Origin: Ramlibacter tataouinensis TTB310
GTDB lineage: Bacteria > Pseudomonadota > Gammaproteobacteria > Burkholderiales > Burkholderiaceae_C
Direction of reading: 5' to 3'
Length of the DNA stretch: 64,000 bases
Assembly: GCF_000215705.1 (NCBI RefSeq)
Contig: NC_015677.1
Span: forward strand, 2,182,001 to 2,246,000
The position numbers and the translations under genes were made by a program. Under the pieces are notes generated by a model that saw only the letters and a list, made by a program, of their open reading frames with translations, did no database searches and had not been told where the DNA came from. Positions 34,482 through 45,641 of the stretch are shown piece after piece (within the stretch, counting starts at the first letter, position 1; the number at the start of each line of letters is the position of its first letter).

Positions 34482-35258
34482 ATGTCCACCGTAATGAGCA
34501 CTAGCTACAACGCCTCCTTCGTGGCGTTGTCCTATGCAATCGCCGCCATCGGCGCCTTCGTGGCCTTGACGGCCGCCACCCGCATTGCCGGCCCCGGCGG
34601 CCGGCTCAACATGATCAACGTGCTGTCGGCCGGCCTGGCGCTGGGCGGCATCGGCGTGTGGTCCATGCACTTCATCGGCATGCTGGCCCTGGACGTGCGG
34701 ATGGGCATCGGCTACTCGCTGCCCGAAACCCTGGTGTCGCTGGTCGCCGCCGTGCTGGCGACGGCAGCCGCGATGGCCTGGGTGGGCGTCAAGCCCAGCA
34801 TGGGCCGCCTGATCGGCGCCGGCGTGCTGCTCGGGCTGGCGGTGTGCGTCATGCACTACCTGGGCATGTACGGCATGCGCTTCGCGGGCTTCTTCCAGTG
34901 GTCGTCCGAGCTGGTGGGCCTGTCCATCGTGATCGCCATCGTCGCCGCCACCGCCGCCCTGTGGCTGGGCCTGGTGGTGCGCAACATCGCCGCCCGTGTC
35001 GCGGCCTCGCTGATCATGGCAGCCGCCGTGTGCGCCATGCACTACACCGGCATGGCCGCCGCCGACTTCGTCTGCACCTCGCCCAACCCGATGGCCACGC
35101 CCCAGGGCTTCGGCATCATCTCCTCGCTGCAGCTGCCGGTGCTGGTCTCCGTGTTGGCGCTGGGCATGGCCTTCGTGATCTCCGTGGACCAGGCCTTCCA
35201 GCACTTCGCGCTGGGCGAGCAGCGCCGGATGGCCGCCATGCGCCGCGCCGCCCGCTGA
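34482..35258 (+). CDS. MHYT-domain integral membrane sensor without output domain
   Basis: 258 residues, seven hydrophobic segments. The three MHYT repeats are visible: GVWSMHFIGMLAL, CVMHYLGMYGM and CAMHYTGMAAAD, spaced as in the family, where the Met and His residues are proposed to bind copper and sense oxygen, CO or NO. Most MHYT proteins carry GGDEF/EAL or kinase output domains; this one ends after the seventh segment with a short basic tail. ATG 34482 is chosen because GGAG lies six bases upstream. It may act with a separate signalling partner. Confidence 0.9.
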   Translation: MSTVMSTSYNASFVALSYAIAAIGAFVALTAATRIAGPGGRLNMINVLSAGLALGGIGVWSMHFIGMLALDVRMGIGYSLPETLVSLVAAVLATAAAMAWVGVKPSMGRLIGAGVLLGLAVCVMHYLGMYGMRFAGFFQWSSELVGLSIVIAIVAATAALWLGLVVRNIAARVAASLIMAAAVCAMHYTGMAAADFVCTSPNPMATPQGFGIISSLQLPVLVSVLALGMAFVISVDQAFQHFALGEQRRMAAMRRAAR

Positions 35259-35268
35259 GCGGCGGCGG

Positions 35269-36036
35269 TCAGTCCATCCGCGGCTGGCCGGAGGCGGCGG
35301 TGACGCCGCCGTCCACCGGCAGCGCGACACCGGTGACCATGGAAGCGTCCGGGCTGGCCAGGAAGGCCACCACGGACGCGACCTCCTCCGGCCGGGCCGG
35401 CCGGCCCAGGGGCATGCGCTTGCGGAACTCGGCCATCAGCTTGCGGTCGCCCTGCATGTCCTCGGTCATGGGCGTGAGGGTGAAGCTGGGGCACACGCAG
35501 TTGACGCGCACCCCCTCGGCGCCGTGGTCCAGCGCCAGGGCCCGGGTGAAGTTGACGATGGCGCCCTTGGAAGCGTTGTAGAAGCTCAGGCCCCAGTCGC
35601 CGCCCAGGCCGGAGACCGAGGCCATGTTGACGATGCAGCCGCGGCTGGCCACGAGGTGCGGCATGGCGGCACGGCAGCCGTGGAACACGCCGCCGGCATT
35701 GATCGCCATCACCTCCTCCCAATCGGCCAGAGAGGCCTCGGTGACCTTGCCTTCGGGCGCCACGCCGGCGTTGTTGACCATGACGTGCAGCCCGCCGAAG
35801 GCCTTGACGGCCGCCTGCACCAGGGCCTCCACCTGCCGGTACCTCGAGACGTCCGTGGGCTTGACCAGGGTGCGCTCGGGCGGGAGGTCGCGCGCCACCC
35901 GCTCCAGCTTGGCGCGGGTGCGGCCGGCCAGCACCACGGCCGCGCCCTCCTGGGAGAACCGCCGGGCGATCGCCTCGCCGATGCCGGAGCCGGCGCCCGT
36001 GACGACCACGACCTGGTTCTCGAACCGCTGCTGCAT
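35269..36036 (-). CDS. SDR family NAD(P)-dependent oxidoreductase
   Basis: 255 residues, classical short-chain dehydrogenase. Nucleotide motif TGAGSGIGEA (near 14), NNAG (near 88), catalytic Ser in NMASVSG and Tyr-x3-Lys in YNASKGA (near 157), and a C-terminal VDGGVTA. The residues after the second strand (AGRTRAKL) include Arg, which favours NADP, as in FabG-like ketoreductases. Substrate unknown. It is alone between the convergent MHYT gene and divergent dapC. Confidence 0.9.
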   Translation of the reverse strand: MQQRFENQVVVVTGAGSGIGEAIARRFSQEGAAVVLAGRTRAKLERVARDLPPERTLVKPTDVSRYRQVEALVQAAVKAFGGLHVMVNNAGVAPEGKVTEASLADWEEVMAINAGGVFHGCRAAMPHLVASRGCIVNMASVSGLGGDWGLSFYNASKGAIVNFTRALALDHGAEGVRVNCVCPSFTLTPMTEDMQGDRKLMAEFRKRMPLGRPARPEEVASVVAFLASPDASMVTGVALPVDGGVTAASGQPRMD

Positions 36037-36118
36037 GGATGCTCCCTAGACCGGCTCATTCTGGGCCGTCAGCGCCGTGCGCAGGGAACACTGCGTCCGC
36101 TTGTTACGGACGGCCGCC

Positions 36119-36131
36119 GATAATCGGCCGC
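36119..36131 (+). promoter_or_regulatory. Candidate -10 (GATAAT) seven bases before ATG of dapC
   Basis: GATAAT-CGGCCGC-ATG, with no ribosome binding site. The word lies inside an inverted repeat CGGCCG...CGGCCG around the -10. A possible -35 (TTGTTA, 36101-36106) is too close for standard spacing. Confidence 0.35.
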
Positions 36132-37328
36132 ATGAATCCCCTGTTGTCGCGCCTGCAGCCCTACCCGTTCGAGCGGCTGCGGCAACTCTTCGCCGGCGTC
36201 ACGCCCGACCCCCGACACCGCGCGATCAGCCTGGGCATCGGCGAGCCCAAGCACCCCACCCCCGCGTTCATCAAGCAGGCGCTGGTCCAGGCCCTGGACA
36301 CGCCCGGCAGCGACCTGGCGGGCTACCCGCCCACCGCGGGCTCGCCCGCGCTGCGCGAGGCCTGCGCCCGCTGGCTGCAGCGGCGCTACGGCATGGCGGT
36401 CGATGCCGCGACCCTGGTGCTGCCGGTCAACGGCTCGCGCGAGGCGCTGTTCTCGTTCGCCCAGACCGTGATCGACCCGACGCGCCCGGCGGTGGTGGTC
36501 TGCCCCAATCCGTTCTACCAGATCTACGAGGGCGCGGCGCTGCTGGCGGGCGCGCAGCCCCACTACGCGCCCAGCGACCCGCAGCGCAACTTCGCGGTCG
36601 ACTGGGACAGCGTGCCGGCGGCCGTGTGGGCGCGGACCCAGCTGCTGTTCGTCTGCTCGCCGGGCAACCCCACCGGCGCGGTGATGCCGCTGGCCGAATG
36701 GAAGAAGCTGTTCGAGCTGTCGGACCGCCACGGCTTCGCCATCGCCTCGGACGAGTGCTACAGCGAGATCTACTTCCAGGGCGAGCCGCCGCTGGGCGGG
36801 CTGGAGGCCGCCCGCCAGCTCGGGCGCGGCTTCGACCGGCTGGTCGCCTTCACCAGCCTGTCCAAGCGCAGCAACGTGCCCGGCATGCGCTCGGGCTTCG
36901 TCGCCGGCGACGCGGCCATCCTCAAGCAGTTCCTGCTCTATCGCACCTACCACGGCGCCGCGATGAGCCCGGCCGTGCAGGCCGCCAGCATCGCGGCCTG
37001 GAACGACGAGGCCCATGTGGAGGCCAACCGCGACATGTACCGGCAGAAGTTCGCGCAGGTGCAGCCGCTGCTGTCGCAGGTGCTTGACGTGCGCCTGCCC
37101 GATGCGGGCTTCTACCTGTGGGCCGGCGTGCAAGGAAGCGACACCGCCTTCGCCCGCGAGCTGCTCGCTCAATACAATGTGACCGTGTTGCCGGGCAGCT
37201 ATCTCGCGCGCGAATCCGAGGGCCGCAACCCGGGCACCGGCCGCGTCCGCATGGCCCTGGTGGCCGACACCGCCGAATGCCTGGAAGCCGCCCGCCGCAT
37301 CGTCCAGTTCGTCCAATCCAAGAAGTGA
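36132..37328 (+). CDS. dapC: Succinyldiaminopimelate transaminase DapC
   Basis: 398 residues, class I/II PLP-dependent aminotransferase. It converts N-succinyl-2-amino-6-ketopimelate to N-succinyl-diaminopimelate in lysine and cell-wall synthesis. Motifs: [13 protein letters not shown] near the start, [43 protein letters not shown] and the PLP lysine in [16 protein letters not shown]. Context decides DapC over other aminotransferases: dapD follows after four bases and dapE two genes later. ATG 36132 is taken as the start because homology begins there ([16 protein letters not shown]). Confidence 0.95.
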   Translation: MNPLLSRLQPYPFERLRQLFAGVTPDPRHRAISLGIGEPKHPTPAFIKQALVQALDTPGSDLAGYPPTAGSPALREACARWLQRRYGMAVDAATLVLPVNGSREALFSFAQTVIDPTRPAVVVCPNPFYQIYEGAALLAGAQPHYAPSDPQRNFAVDWDSVPAAVWARTQLLFVCSPGNPTGAVMPLAEWKKLFELSDRHGFAIASDECYSEIYFQGEPPLGGLEAARQLGRGFDRLVAFTSLSKRSNVPGMRSGFVAGDAAILKQFLLYRTYHGAAMSPAVQAASIAAWNDEAHVEANRDMYRQKFAQVQPLLSQVLDVRLPDAGFYLWAGVQGSDTAFARELLAQYNVTVLPGSYLARESEGRNPGTGRVRMALVADTAECLEAARRIVQFVQSKK

Positions 37329-37332
37329 TCCA

Positions 37333-38157
37333 ATGACCCAGCAGCTGCAGCAGATCATCGACAACGCGTGGGACAACCGCGCCAGCCTGTCGCCCAAGGC
37401 GGCACCGAAGGAAGTGGCCGACGCGGTCGAGCATGTGGTCGCCGAGCTGAACAACGGGCACCTGCGCGTGGCCACGCGCCAGGGCGTGGGCCAGTGGACG
37501 GTGCACCAGTGGATCAAGAAGGCGGTGCTGCTGTCCTTCCGCCTGAAAGACAATGCCCTGATGAAGGCCGGCGAGCTGGCCTTCTTCGACAAGGTGCCCA
37601 CCAAGTTCGCCCACCTCACGCCCGAGGAGCTGGCCGCCACCGGCGTGCGCGTGGTGCCGCCGGCCGTGGCGCGCCGCGGCAGCTTCATCGCCAAGGGCGC
37701 CATCCTGATGCCCAGCTACGTCAACATCGGTGCCTACGTGGACGAGGGCAGCATGGTGGACACCTGGGCCACCGTGGGCAGCTGCGCCCAGGTCGGCAGG
37801 AACGTGCACCTGTCCGGCGGCGTGGGGCTGGGCGGCGTGCTGGAGCCGCTGCAGGCCAACCCGACCATCATCGAGGACAACTGCTTCATCGGCGCGCGCT
37901 CGGAGATCGTCGAGGGCGTGATCGTCGAGGAGAACTCGGTCGTCTCCATGGGCGTGTACATCGGCCAGAGCACGCCCATCTACGACCGCGCCACCGGCGA
38001 GACCAGCTACGGCCGCGTGCCCGCCGGCTCGGTGGTGATCTCCGGCAGCCTGCCCAAGGACGGCGGCAAGTACAGCCTGTACGCCGCCATCATCGTCAAG
38101 CGGGTCGACGCGCAGACGCGGGCCAAGACCAGCCTGAACGACCTGCTGCGCCCTTAA
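37333..38157 (+). CDS. dapD: Tetrahydrodipicolinate N-succinyltransferase DapD
   Basis: 274 residues, normal length. It succinylates tetrahydrodipicolinate using succinyl-CoA. The left-handed beta-helix hexapeptide repeats are visible from about 100: [70 protein letters not shown]-terminal [15 protein letters not shown] and C-terminal LNDLLRP are typical. It follows dapC by four bases. Confidence 0.97.
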   Translation: MTQQLQQIIDNAWDNRASLSPKAAPKEVADAVEHVVAELNNGHLRVATRQGVGQWTVHQWIKKAVLLSFRLKDNALMKAGELAFFDKVPTKFAHLTPEELAATGVRVVPPAVARRGSFIAKGAILMPSYVNIGAYVDEGSMVDTWATVGSCAQVGRNVHLSGGVGLGGVLEPLQANPTIIEDNCFIGARSEIVEGVIVEENSVVSMGVYIGQSTPIYDRATGETSYGRVPAGSVVISGSLPKDGGKYSLYAAIIVKRVDAQTRAKTSLNDLLRP

Positions 38158-38185
38158 AGTAAAGAACACCAGCCGCACGCCCTGA

Positions 38186-40516
<2,331 letters not shown>

Positions 40517-40518
40517 CC

Positions 40519-41382
40519 ATGACCGTGCTGGAGCTGATCGAGGCCGGGGCGCGGCGCCTGGCGGATGCGGGCGTCGCCTTCGGCCACGGCACGGCCAATG
40601 CCTTCGACGAGGCCGCCTGGCTGGTGCTGTGGAAGCTCGGCCTGCCCCTCGGCGAGCTGGATGCGGTGGCCCAACGGGCGGTCAACCCGGCCGAGCGGGC
40701 GCAGGTGGCCACGCTGCTGGAGCAGCGCATCGCCAGCCGCAAGCCGGCCGCCTACCTCACCCACGAAGCCTGGCTGCAGGGCGTGCCCTTCTACGTGGAC
40801 GAGCGCGCCATCGTGCCGCGCTCCTTCATCGCCGAGCTGCTGGCCGACGGCACCGTCGATCCCTGGCTGGGCGAGCACACGAGGCAGGTGCTGGACCTGT
40901 GCACCGGCAACGGCAGCCTGGCGGTGCTGGCGGCGATGGCCTGGCCCGACGTGAAGGTGGATGCGGCCGACCTCTTGCCCGAGGCGCTGGAAGTCGCGCG
41001 CATCAACGTCGACCGGCACGGCCTGCAGGGCCGGATCCGCTTGCTGCAGTCCGACGGCCTGGCCGCGGTGCACGGCCCCTACGACCTGGTCCTGTGCAAC
41101 CCGCCCTACGTCAACGCCGCCGGCATGGCGGCGCTGCCCGCCGAGTACCGGGCCGAGCCTGCGCTGGCCCTGGCCGGCGGTCCCGACGGCATGGACTTCA
41201 TCCGCCGCCTGCTGCGCGAGGCGCCCGGGCGCATGGCCGAAGGCGCCGTGCTGGTGCTGGAGATCGGCAACGAGCGCGCGAACTTCGAAGCGGCCTTCCC
41301 GTCCCTGGAAGCGGTCTGGCTGGAGACCAGCGCCGGCGAGGACCAGGTGCTGCTGCTGACGCGGGAGGCGCTGCCCGCATGA
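40519..41382 (+). CDS. prmB: Ribosomal protein L3 glutamine methyltransferase PrmB
   Basis: 287 residues. SAM-dependent N5-glutamine methyltransferase, with the glycine motif VLDLCTGNGSLAVLAA, acidic DAADLLPEALEVA, and the catalytic LCNPPYVNAAGM. PrmB rather than PrmC because of AAYLTHEAWLQGVPFYVDERAIVPRSFI, the PrmB-type substrate region before the fold, although PrmC is close. It methylates L3 during large-subunit assembly. The gene follows dapE by two bases and overlaps the ABC-F gene by ATGA. Confidence 0.9.
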   Translation: MTVLELIEAGARRLADAGVAFGHGTANAFDEAAWLVLWKLGLPLGELDAVAQRAVNPAERAQVATLLEQRIASRKPAAYLTHEAWLQGVPFYVDERAIVPRSFIAELLADGTVDPWLGEHTRQVLDLCTGNGSLAVLAAMAWPDVKVDAADLLPEALEVARINVDRHGLQGRIRLLQSDGLAAVHGPYDLVLCNPPYVNAAGMAALPAEYRAEPALALAGGPDGMDFIRRLLREAPGRMAEGAVLVLEIGNERANFEAAFPSLEAVWLETSAGEDQVLLLTREALPA

Positions 41383-43307
41383 TCACCCTGCGCGAGGTCA
41401 CGCTGCGCCGCGGCGCCAAGGTGCTGCTGGACAAGGTCTCGGCCACTCTCAACCCCGGCGAGAAGGTCGGCCTGGTCGGGCGCAACGGCGCCGGCAAGTC
41501 CACCCTGTTCGCCCTGTTCAACGGCAGCCTGCACGAGGACGCGGGCGAATTCTCGCGGCCCGCCCACTGGCAGCTGGCCCAGGTGGCGCAGCACATGCCC
41601 GAGACCGGCGAGCCGGCCACCGACTTCGTGCTGGCCGGCGACACCCGCCTGATGGCGCTGCGCGCCGCGCTGGCGCAGGCCGAGGCCGAGGGGGACGCGA
41701 ACCCGGAGGACCCCGAGATCGGCATGCGCATCGGCCAGGCCCATGCCGACCTGGCCGACGCCGGCGAGCACGACGCGGTCCCGCGCGCCCAGACCCTGAT
41801 CCTGGGCCTGGGCTTCAAGACCCACGAGCTGGACCAGCCGGTGAACAGCTTCTCGGGCGGCTGGCGCATGCGGCTGCAGCTGGCGCGCGCGCTGATGGCG
41901 CCGTCGGACCTGCTGCTGCTGGACGAGCCCACCAACCACCTGGACCTGGACGCCTTGGTCTGGCTGGAGGCCTGGCTGCAGAAGTACGCGGGCACGCTGA
42001 TCGTGATCAGCCACGACCGCGAGTTCCTGGACGCGGTGACCGACGTCACTCTGCACATCGAGCAGCAGAAGCTGGTGCGCTACGGCGGCAACTACAGCGC
42101 CTTCGAGACGCTGCGCGCCCAGCAGCTGGAGCTGCAGCAGTCCGCCTTCTCCAAGCAGCAGGACAAGATCGCCCACCTGCAGAAGTTCATCGACCGATTC
42201 AAGGCCAAGGCCAGCAAGGCCAAGCAGGCGCAGAGCCGGGTCAAGGCGCTGGAGCGCATGGAGAAGATCGCGCCGGTGCTGGCCGAGGCGGACTTCAGCT
42301 TCGAGTTCAAGGAGCCGGCCAACCTGCCCAACCCCATGCTGGCCATCAGCGACGCGGCCTTCGGCTATGGCGACAAGACCATCCTGCGCGGCGTCAACCG
42401 CTCGGTGCTGGCCGGCCAGCGCATCGGCATCCTGGGCGCCAACGGCCAGGGCAAGTCCACCCTGGTCAAGACCATCGCGCGCGAGATCGCGCCGCTGGCC
42501 GGCACGCTGACCGGGGGCAAGGGCCTGAACATCGGCTACTTCGCCCAGCAGGAGCTGGACGTGCTGCGGCCGCAGGACAACGCGCTGGAGCACATGGTGC
42601 GCCTGGCGCGCGACGTGGGCCCGCCGGCGCGCGAGCAGGAGCTGCGCAACTTCCTGGGCAGCTTCAATTTCTCCGGCGAGATGGCGGCCCAGACCGTGGG
42701 CACCATGAGCGGCGGCGAGAAGGCGCGGCTGGTGCTGGCGCTGATCGTCTGGCAGCGGCCCAACCTGCTGCTGCTGGACGAGCCCACCAACCACCTGGAC
42801 CTGGCCACGCGCGAGGCGCTCTCGGTCGCGCTCAACGAGTTCGAGGGCACGGTGCTGCTGGTCAGCCACGACCGGGCCTTGCTGCGGGCGGTGTGCGACG
42901 AGTTCTGGCTGGTGGGCCGCGGCGAGGTGAAGCCCTTCGACGGCGACCTGGACGACTACCAGCGCTACCTGCTGGAGGAAGCCAAGCGGCTGCGCGAACT
43001 GGCGCGCGCGCAGGCGGCAACGACCACGACGGCCGCCGCCCCGCCGCCCTCCCCGGCGGCAAGCCCGGCCCAGCGGGCGGCCCGCGCCCGGCCGCTCAAG
43101 CGCGAGCTGGAGCAGGTGGAAAAGGACATGGCCCGCGTCGACGCTGCCAGAGACGCAGCGCAGGCGCGCCTGGCCCAGGGCCTGCCGCCGGCCGAGATCG
43201 CCGAAGCCGGCCGCCGCCTCAAGGCCCTGGGCGAGGAGATGGCGGCGCTGGAGGAGCGCTGGCTCGCGCTGTCGGGCGAGATCGAGGCGCTGGAAGCGGC
43301 CGCCTGA
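41379..43307 (+). CDS. ABC-F family ATPase (YheS-like)
   Basis: 642 residues with two ATPase domains and no membrane segments. Walker A GRNGAGKST (near 35) and GANGQGKST (near 352); signatures FSGGWRMRLQ and MSGGEKARL; Walker B LLLLDEPTNHLDLD and LLLLDEPTNHLDLA; the linker between them (SKQQDKIAHLQKFIDRF, KAKQAQSRVKALERM) is the ABC-F hallmark. Such proteins act on the ribosome during difficult translation. A C-terminal charged coiled coil (about 570-642) follows an Ala/Pro/Thr-rich stretch. Start overlaps prmB; GGGAGG lies upstream. Confidence 0.93.
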   Translation: MITLREVTLRRGAKVLLDKVSATLNPGEKVGLVGRNGAGKSTLFALFNGSLHEDAGEFSRPAHWQLAQVAQHMPETGEPATDFVLAGDTRLMALRAALAQAEAEGDANPEDPEIGMRIGQAHADLADAGEHDAVPRAQTLILGLGFKTHELDQPVNSFSGGWRMRLQLARALMAPSDLLLLDEPTNHLDLDALVWLEAWLQKYAGTLIVISHDREFLDAVTDVTLHIEQQKLVRYGGNYSAFETLRAQQLELQQSAFSKQQDKIAHLQKFIDRFKAKASKAKQAQSRVKALERMEKIAPVLAEADFSFEFKEPANLPNPMLAISDAAFGYGDKTILRGVNRSVLAGQRIGILGANGQGKSTLVKTIAREIAPLAGTLTGGKGLNIGYFAQQELDVLRPQDNALEHMVRLARDVGPPAREQELRNFLGSFNFSGEMAAQTVGTMSGGEKARLVLALIVWQRPNLLLLDEPTNHLDLATREALSVALNEFEGTVLLVSHDRALLRAVCDEFWLVGRGEVKPFDGDLDDYQRYLLEEAKRLRELARAQAATTTTAAAPPPSPAASPAQRAARARPLKRELEQVEKDMARVDAARDAAQARLAQGLPPAEIAEAGRRLKALGEEMAALEERWLALSGEIEALEAAA

Positions 43308-43324
43308 GGCCGGGCCCCCAGGAA

Positions 43325-43357
43325 AAAGGCCCGTCCACCGGAGGCGGACAGGCCTTT
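43325..43357. terminator. Bidirectional terminator between ABC-F gene and tRNA-Lys
   Basis: AAAGGCC-C-GTCC...GGAC-A-GGCCTTT forms an 11-bp stem with one mismatch and a nine-base loop. On the minus strand it is followed by TTTTT (T5 overlapping the stem), so it is a good terminator for the tRNA; on the plus strand TTTC follows, serving the ABC-F operon. Confidence 0.75.
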
Positions 43358-43368
43358 CAACGCGATCC

Positions 43369-43444
43369 TGGTAGGACGTACAAGATTCGAACTTGTGACC
43401 AACGGATTAAAAGTCCGCTGCTCTACCAACTGAGCTAACGTCCC
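43369..43444 (-). tRNA. tRNA-Lys (anticodon TTT)
   Basis: 76 bases including encoded CCA. The minus strand folds as a standard cloverleaf: acceptor GGGACGT/ACGTCCT (one G-U), D arm GCTC-AGTTGGTA-GAGC, anticodon stem CGGA/TCCG with loop CTTTTAA, variable TGGTC, T arm ACAAG-TTCGAAT-CTTGT, discriminator A. It reads AAA and AAG lysine codons. Confidence 0.98.
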
Positions 43445-43481
43445 ACGGCGGTGATGATTTCCACCGCAGCAAAGCCCGCGA

Positions 43482-44276
43482 TTATAGCGTCTGTCGGGCT
43501 TGTGTTTTCGCAGCCAGCCGATCGAGCACGAAACCGGCGGCGCACAGGCCGAAGGTGGCGGTCACGCTGACCACCGAACCGTAGCCGTGGCAGTTGAGGG
43601 AACCGTCGCCTTCGATGGCGCAGGAGGGGTCCGGCGGCGCCACGGCCTCGCGGCTGAAGACGCAGGCGATGCCGATGGCCTGGCCCTCGCGCGGCGCGCC
43701 ATGGAACTTGCGCAGCCGGTAGCGCAGCTGCGCCAGCAGCGGGTCGTGCGTGGTGCGCGACAGGTCGTCGATGTCCACGCGGTGCGCCAGGCGCTTGCCG
43801 CCCGCTGCCCCCACGCTCACGAACGGCAGGCGCGCGCGCAGGGCCCAGGCGGCCATCGCCGCCTTGGCCTTCACGTCGTCGCAGCAGTCGATGACCGCCT
43901 GCACGCCGGGTGCCAGCAGCCCCGGCCAGTTGCCGGGCTCGGCGAACTCCTCGATGCCGTGCACCGTGCAGCCGGGATGGATCTGCGCGATGCGCTCGCG
44001 CATGGCCTGCACCTTGGCCTGGCCCAGCGTGGACTCCAGCGCATGGACCTGGCGGTTGATGTTGGACTCGGCCACATGGTCCAGGTCGACCAGCGTGAGC
44101 TCGGCGACGCCGCTGCGCGCCAGCGCCTCGGCGGTCCAGGAGCCCACGCCGCCTATGCCCACCACGGCCACGTGCGCGCGGCGGATGGCCGCCGCGCCGG
44201 CGACGCCGTACAACCGCTCCAGCCCGCCGAAGCGGCGCTGCAGGTCGGCCGCCAGGTCGAGCGCGGGCGCGTGCAT
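43482..44276 (-). CDS. tcdA: tRNA threonylcarbamoyladenosine dehydratase TcdA
   Basis: 264 residues of the ThiF/E1-like family. It cyclises the t6A modification at position 37 of tRNAs reading ANN codons, using ATP. Motifs: FGGLERLYG near 15, nucleotide-binding VVGIGGVGSWTAEALARSG, LVDLDHVAESNINRQVHA, VIDCCDDVKAK and the C-terminal GSLNCHGYGSVVSVTATFG. Last gene of the minus-strand run that begins with the glycosyltransferases; 16 bases after cpoB. Confidence 0.93.
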   Translation of the reverse strand: MHAPALDLAADLQRRFGGLERLYGVAGAAAIRRAHVAVVGIGGVGSWTAEALARSGVAELTLVDLDHVAESNINRQVHALESTLGQAKVQAMRERIAQIHPGCTVHGIEEFAEPGNWPGLLAPGVQAVIDCCDDVKAKAAMAAWALRARLPFVSVGAAGGKRLAHRVDIDDLSRTTHDPLLAQLRYRLRKFHGAPREGQAIGIACVFSREAVAPPDPSCAIEGDGSLNCHGYGSVVSVTATFGLCAAGFVLDRLAAKTQARQTL

Positions 44277-44292
44277 GGGCGCCGCCGCGAAC

Positions 44293-45075
44293 TCAGCGCA
44301 GCCGGGCCAGCCGCTCGCGCGCCGCGGCCGCCGCCTCGGACTGCGGGTAGGCCTTGACCAGCTCGTCCAGCGTGCGACGCGCCCCGGCGCTGTCCTTCAG
44401 CTCGATCTGGCAGTTGGCGATGGACAGCACCGCCTCGGGCGCGCGCGCATGGTCGGGCGCCTGCGCCAGCAGGCTGCGGAAGTTGCCGATGGCGCCGCGG
44501 TAGTCGCGGTTGGCGTACTGCGCATTGCCCAGCCAGAACAGCGCCGACGGCCGGTAGCCGCTTTGCGGGTAGCGCTGCAGGAACTGCGTGAAGGCCACCT
44601 GCGCGGCGGGAAACTCGCCCCGGCGGAACACAGCCAGGGCCGCGTCGAACTCGCGCTGCTCGGTCGCATCGGCGCTGAACTCGCGGCCGTCCAGCGTGAC
44701 CTTGGCCGGCTCGACCTTGCGCAGCCGGTCTTCCACGCCCTGCACCATGTCTTTCTGCAGGCGCTGCAGCTCGGCGACGTCGCGCGCGATCTGCTCGTCC
44801 TGGCCGCGCTGGCGCGCCAGCTCGCCGCGCAGCGCCTCGATCTGCGTCTGCAGGTCCAGCAGGCTGCGGCGCAGCTGGCCGTTTTCCTCGGTCGCGCGGC
44901 GCAGGTCCTCGATCTGCCGCTCCATCTGCACGCGCTGGCTGTCCAGGCGCTGGCGCAGCTCGATGATGGCGCGCCGTGCCTCGTCGTCCCCACCGAACAG
45001 CTGGGCCCGCGCGGGCGCCGCGGCCAGCGAGGCCGCCACCGCCACCGCGGCCAGCAGGAAGCGTGCGGCCGCCAT
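44293..45075 (-). CDS. cpoB: Cell division coordinator CpoB (YbgF)
   Basis: 260 residues. Signal peptide MAAARFLLAAVAVAASLAAA with cleavage near ARA-Q; a coiled-coil trimerisation region (about 30-105, LRQRLDSQRVQMERQIEDL); a C-terminal TPR domain (EQREFDAALAVFRRGEFPA, SALFWLGNAQYANRDY, EAVLSIANCQIEL). It links the Tol-Pal system to peptidoglycan synthesis in the periplasm. The start overlaps the pal stop (TGATG). Confidence 0.93.
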   Translation of the reverse strand: MAAARFLLAAVAVAASLAAAPARAQLFGGDDEARRAIIELRQRLDSQRVQMERQIEDLRRATEENGQLRRSLLDLQTQIEALRGELARQRGQDEQIARDVAELQRLQKDMVQGVEDRLRKVEPAKVTLDGREFSADATEQREFDAALAVFRRGEFPAAQVAFTQFLQRYPQSGYRPSALFWLGNAQYANRDYRGAIGNFRSLLAQAPDHARAPEAVLSIANCQIELKDSAGARRTLDELVKAYPQSEAAAAARERLARLR

Positions 45076-45614
45076 CAGCGGTACGCGATCTCGGCGCGCC
45101 GATTCTTGGAGAAGGCGGACTCGTCGCTGCCGCTCTCGGCCGGCTTCTCCTTGCCGAAGCTCACGGCCTCGATCTGGCTGTCCGGCACGCCCAGCAGGGT
45201 GAGCGCCCGGCGCACCGCCTCGGAACGGCGCTGGCCCAGCGCCAGGTTGTACTCGCGGCCGCCCCGCTCGTCGGTGTGGCCCTCGACGGCGACACGCCGG
45301 CCGTTGTTGGCGCGCAGGTAGCGCGCGTGCGCCTCGATCAGCGACTGGAACTCGGGCTTGATGACGTAGCTGTCGTAGTCGAAGTAGACGACGCGGCCGG
45401 CGTCCCGCGGCCCGGGCTGCAGGTTGACGGCGGGATCGGCCGTCACCGGCGCGACGCCGGTCTGGGCGCCGCCGCTGCCGGCCCCGCCGCCGCCAGGCGC
45501 CGTGCCGGCGGCATTGCGGTCCTCCACCGGGGTGTCATTGAGCTTGACGCTGGAGCCGCAACCGGCCAACGCCGCCACCAGGCCCACGGCCACGAAAACA
45601 CGCTTCACGTTCAT
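45075..45614 (-). CDS. pal: Peptidoglycan-associated lipoprotein Pal
   Basis: 179 residues. Lipoprotein signal with lipobox LAGC (Cys19), a Gly/Pro linker, then an OmpA-like peptidoglycan-binding domain: VVYFDYDSYVIKPEFQ, GHTDERGGREYNLALGQRR and VSFGKEKPAESG. It anchors the outer membrane to peptidoglycan and binds TolB. A near-perfect ribosome binding site, CCTAGGAGGT, lies nine bases before ATG 45614, in keeping with very high expression. Confidence 0.97.
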   Translation of the reverse strand: MNVKRVFVAVGLVAALAGCGSSVKLNDTPVEDRNAAGTAPGGGGAGSGGAQTGVAPVTADPAVNLQPGPRDAGRVVYFDYDSYVIKPEFQSLIEAHARYLRANNGRRVAVEGHTDERGGREYNLALGQRRSEAVRRALTLLGVPDSQIEAVSFGKEKPAESGSDESAFSKNRRAEIAYR

Positions 45615-45641
45615 CTTTGCTATACCTCCTAGGAAAATGTT

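Noticed and set aside
37333..37342. Possible terminator between dapC and dapD
   Set aside because: The gap is four bases; the genes are clearly one transcript.
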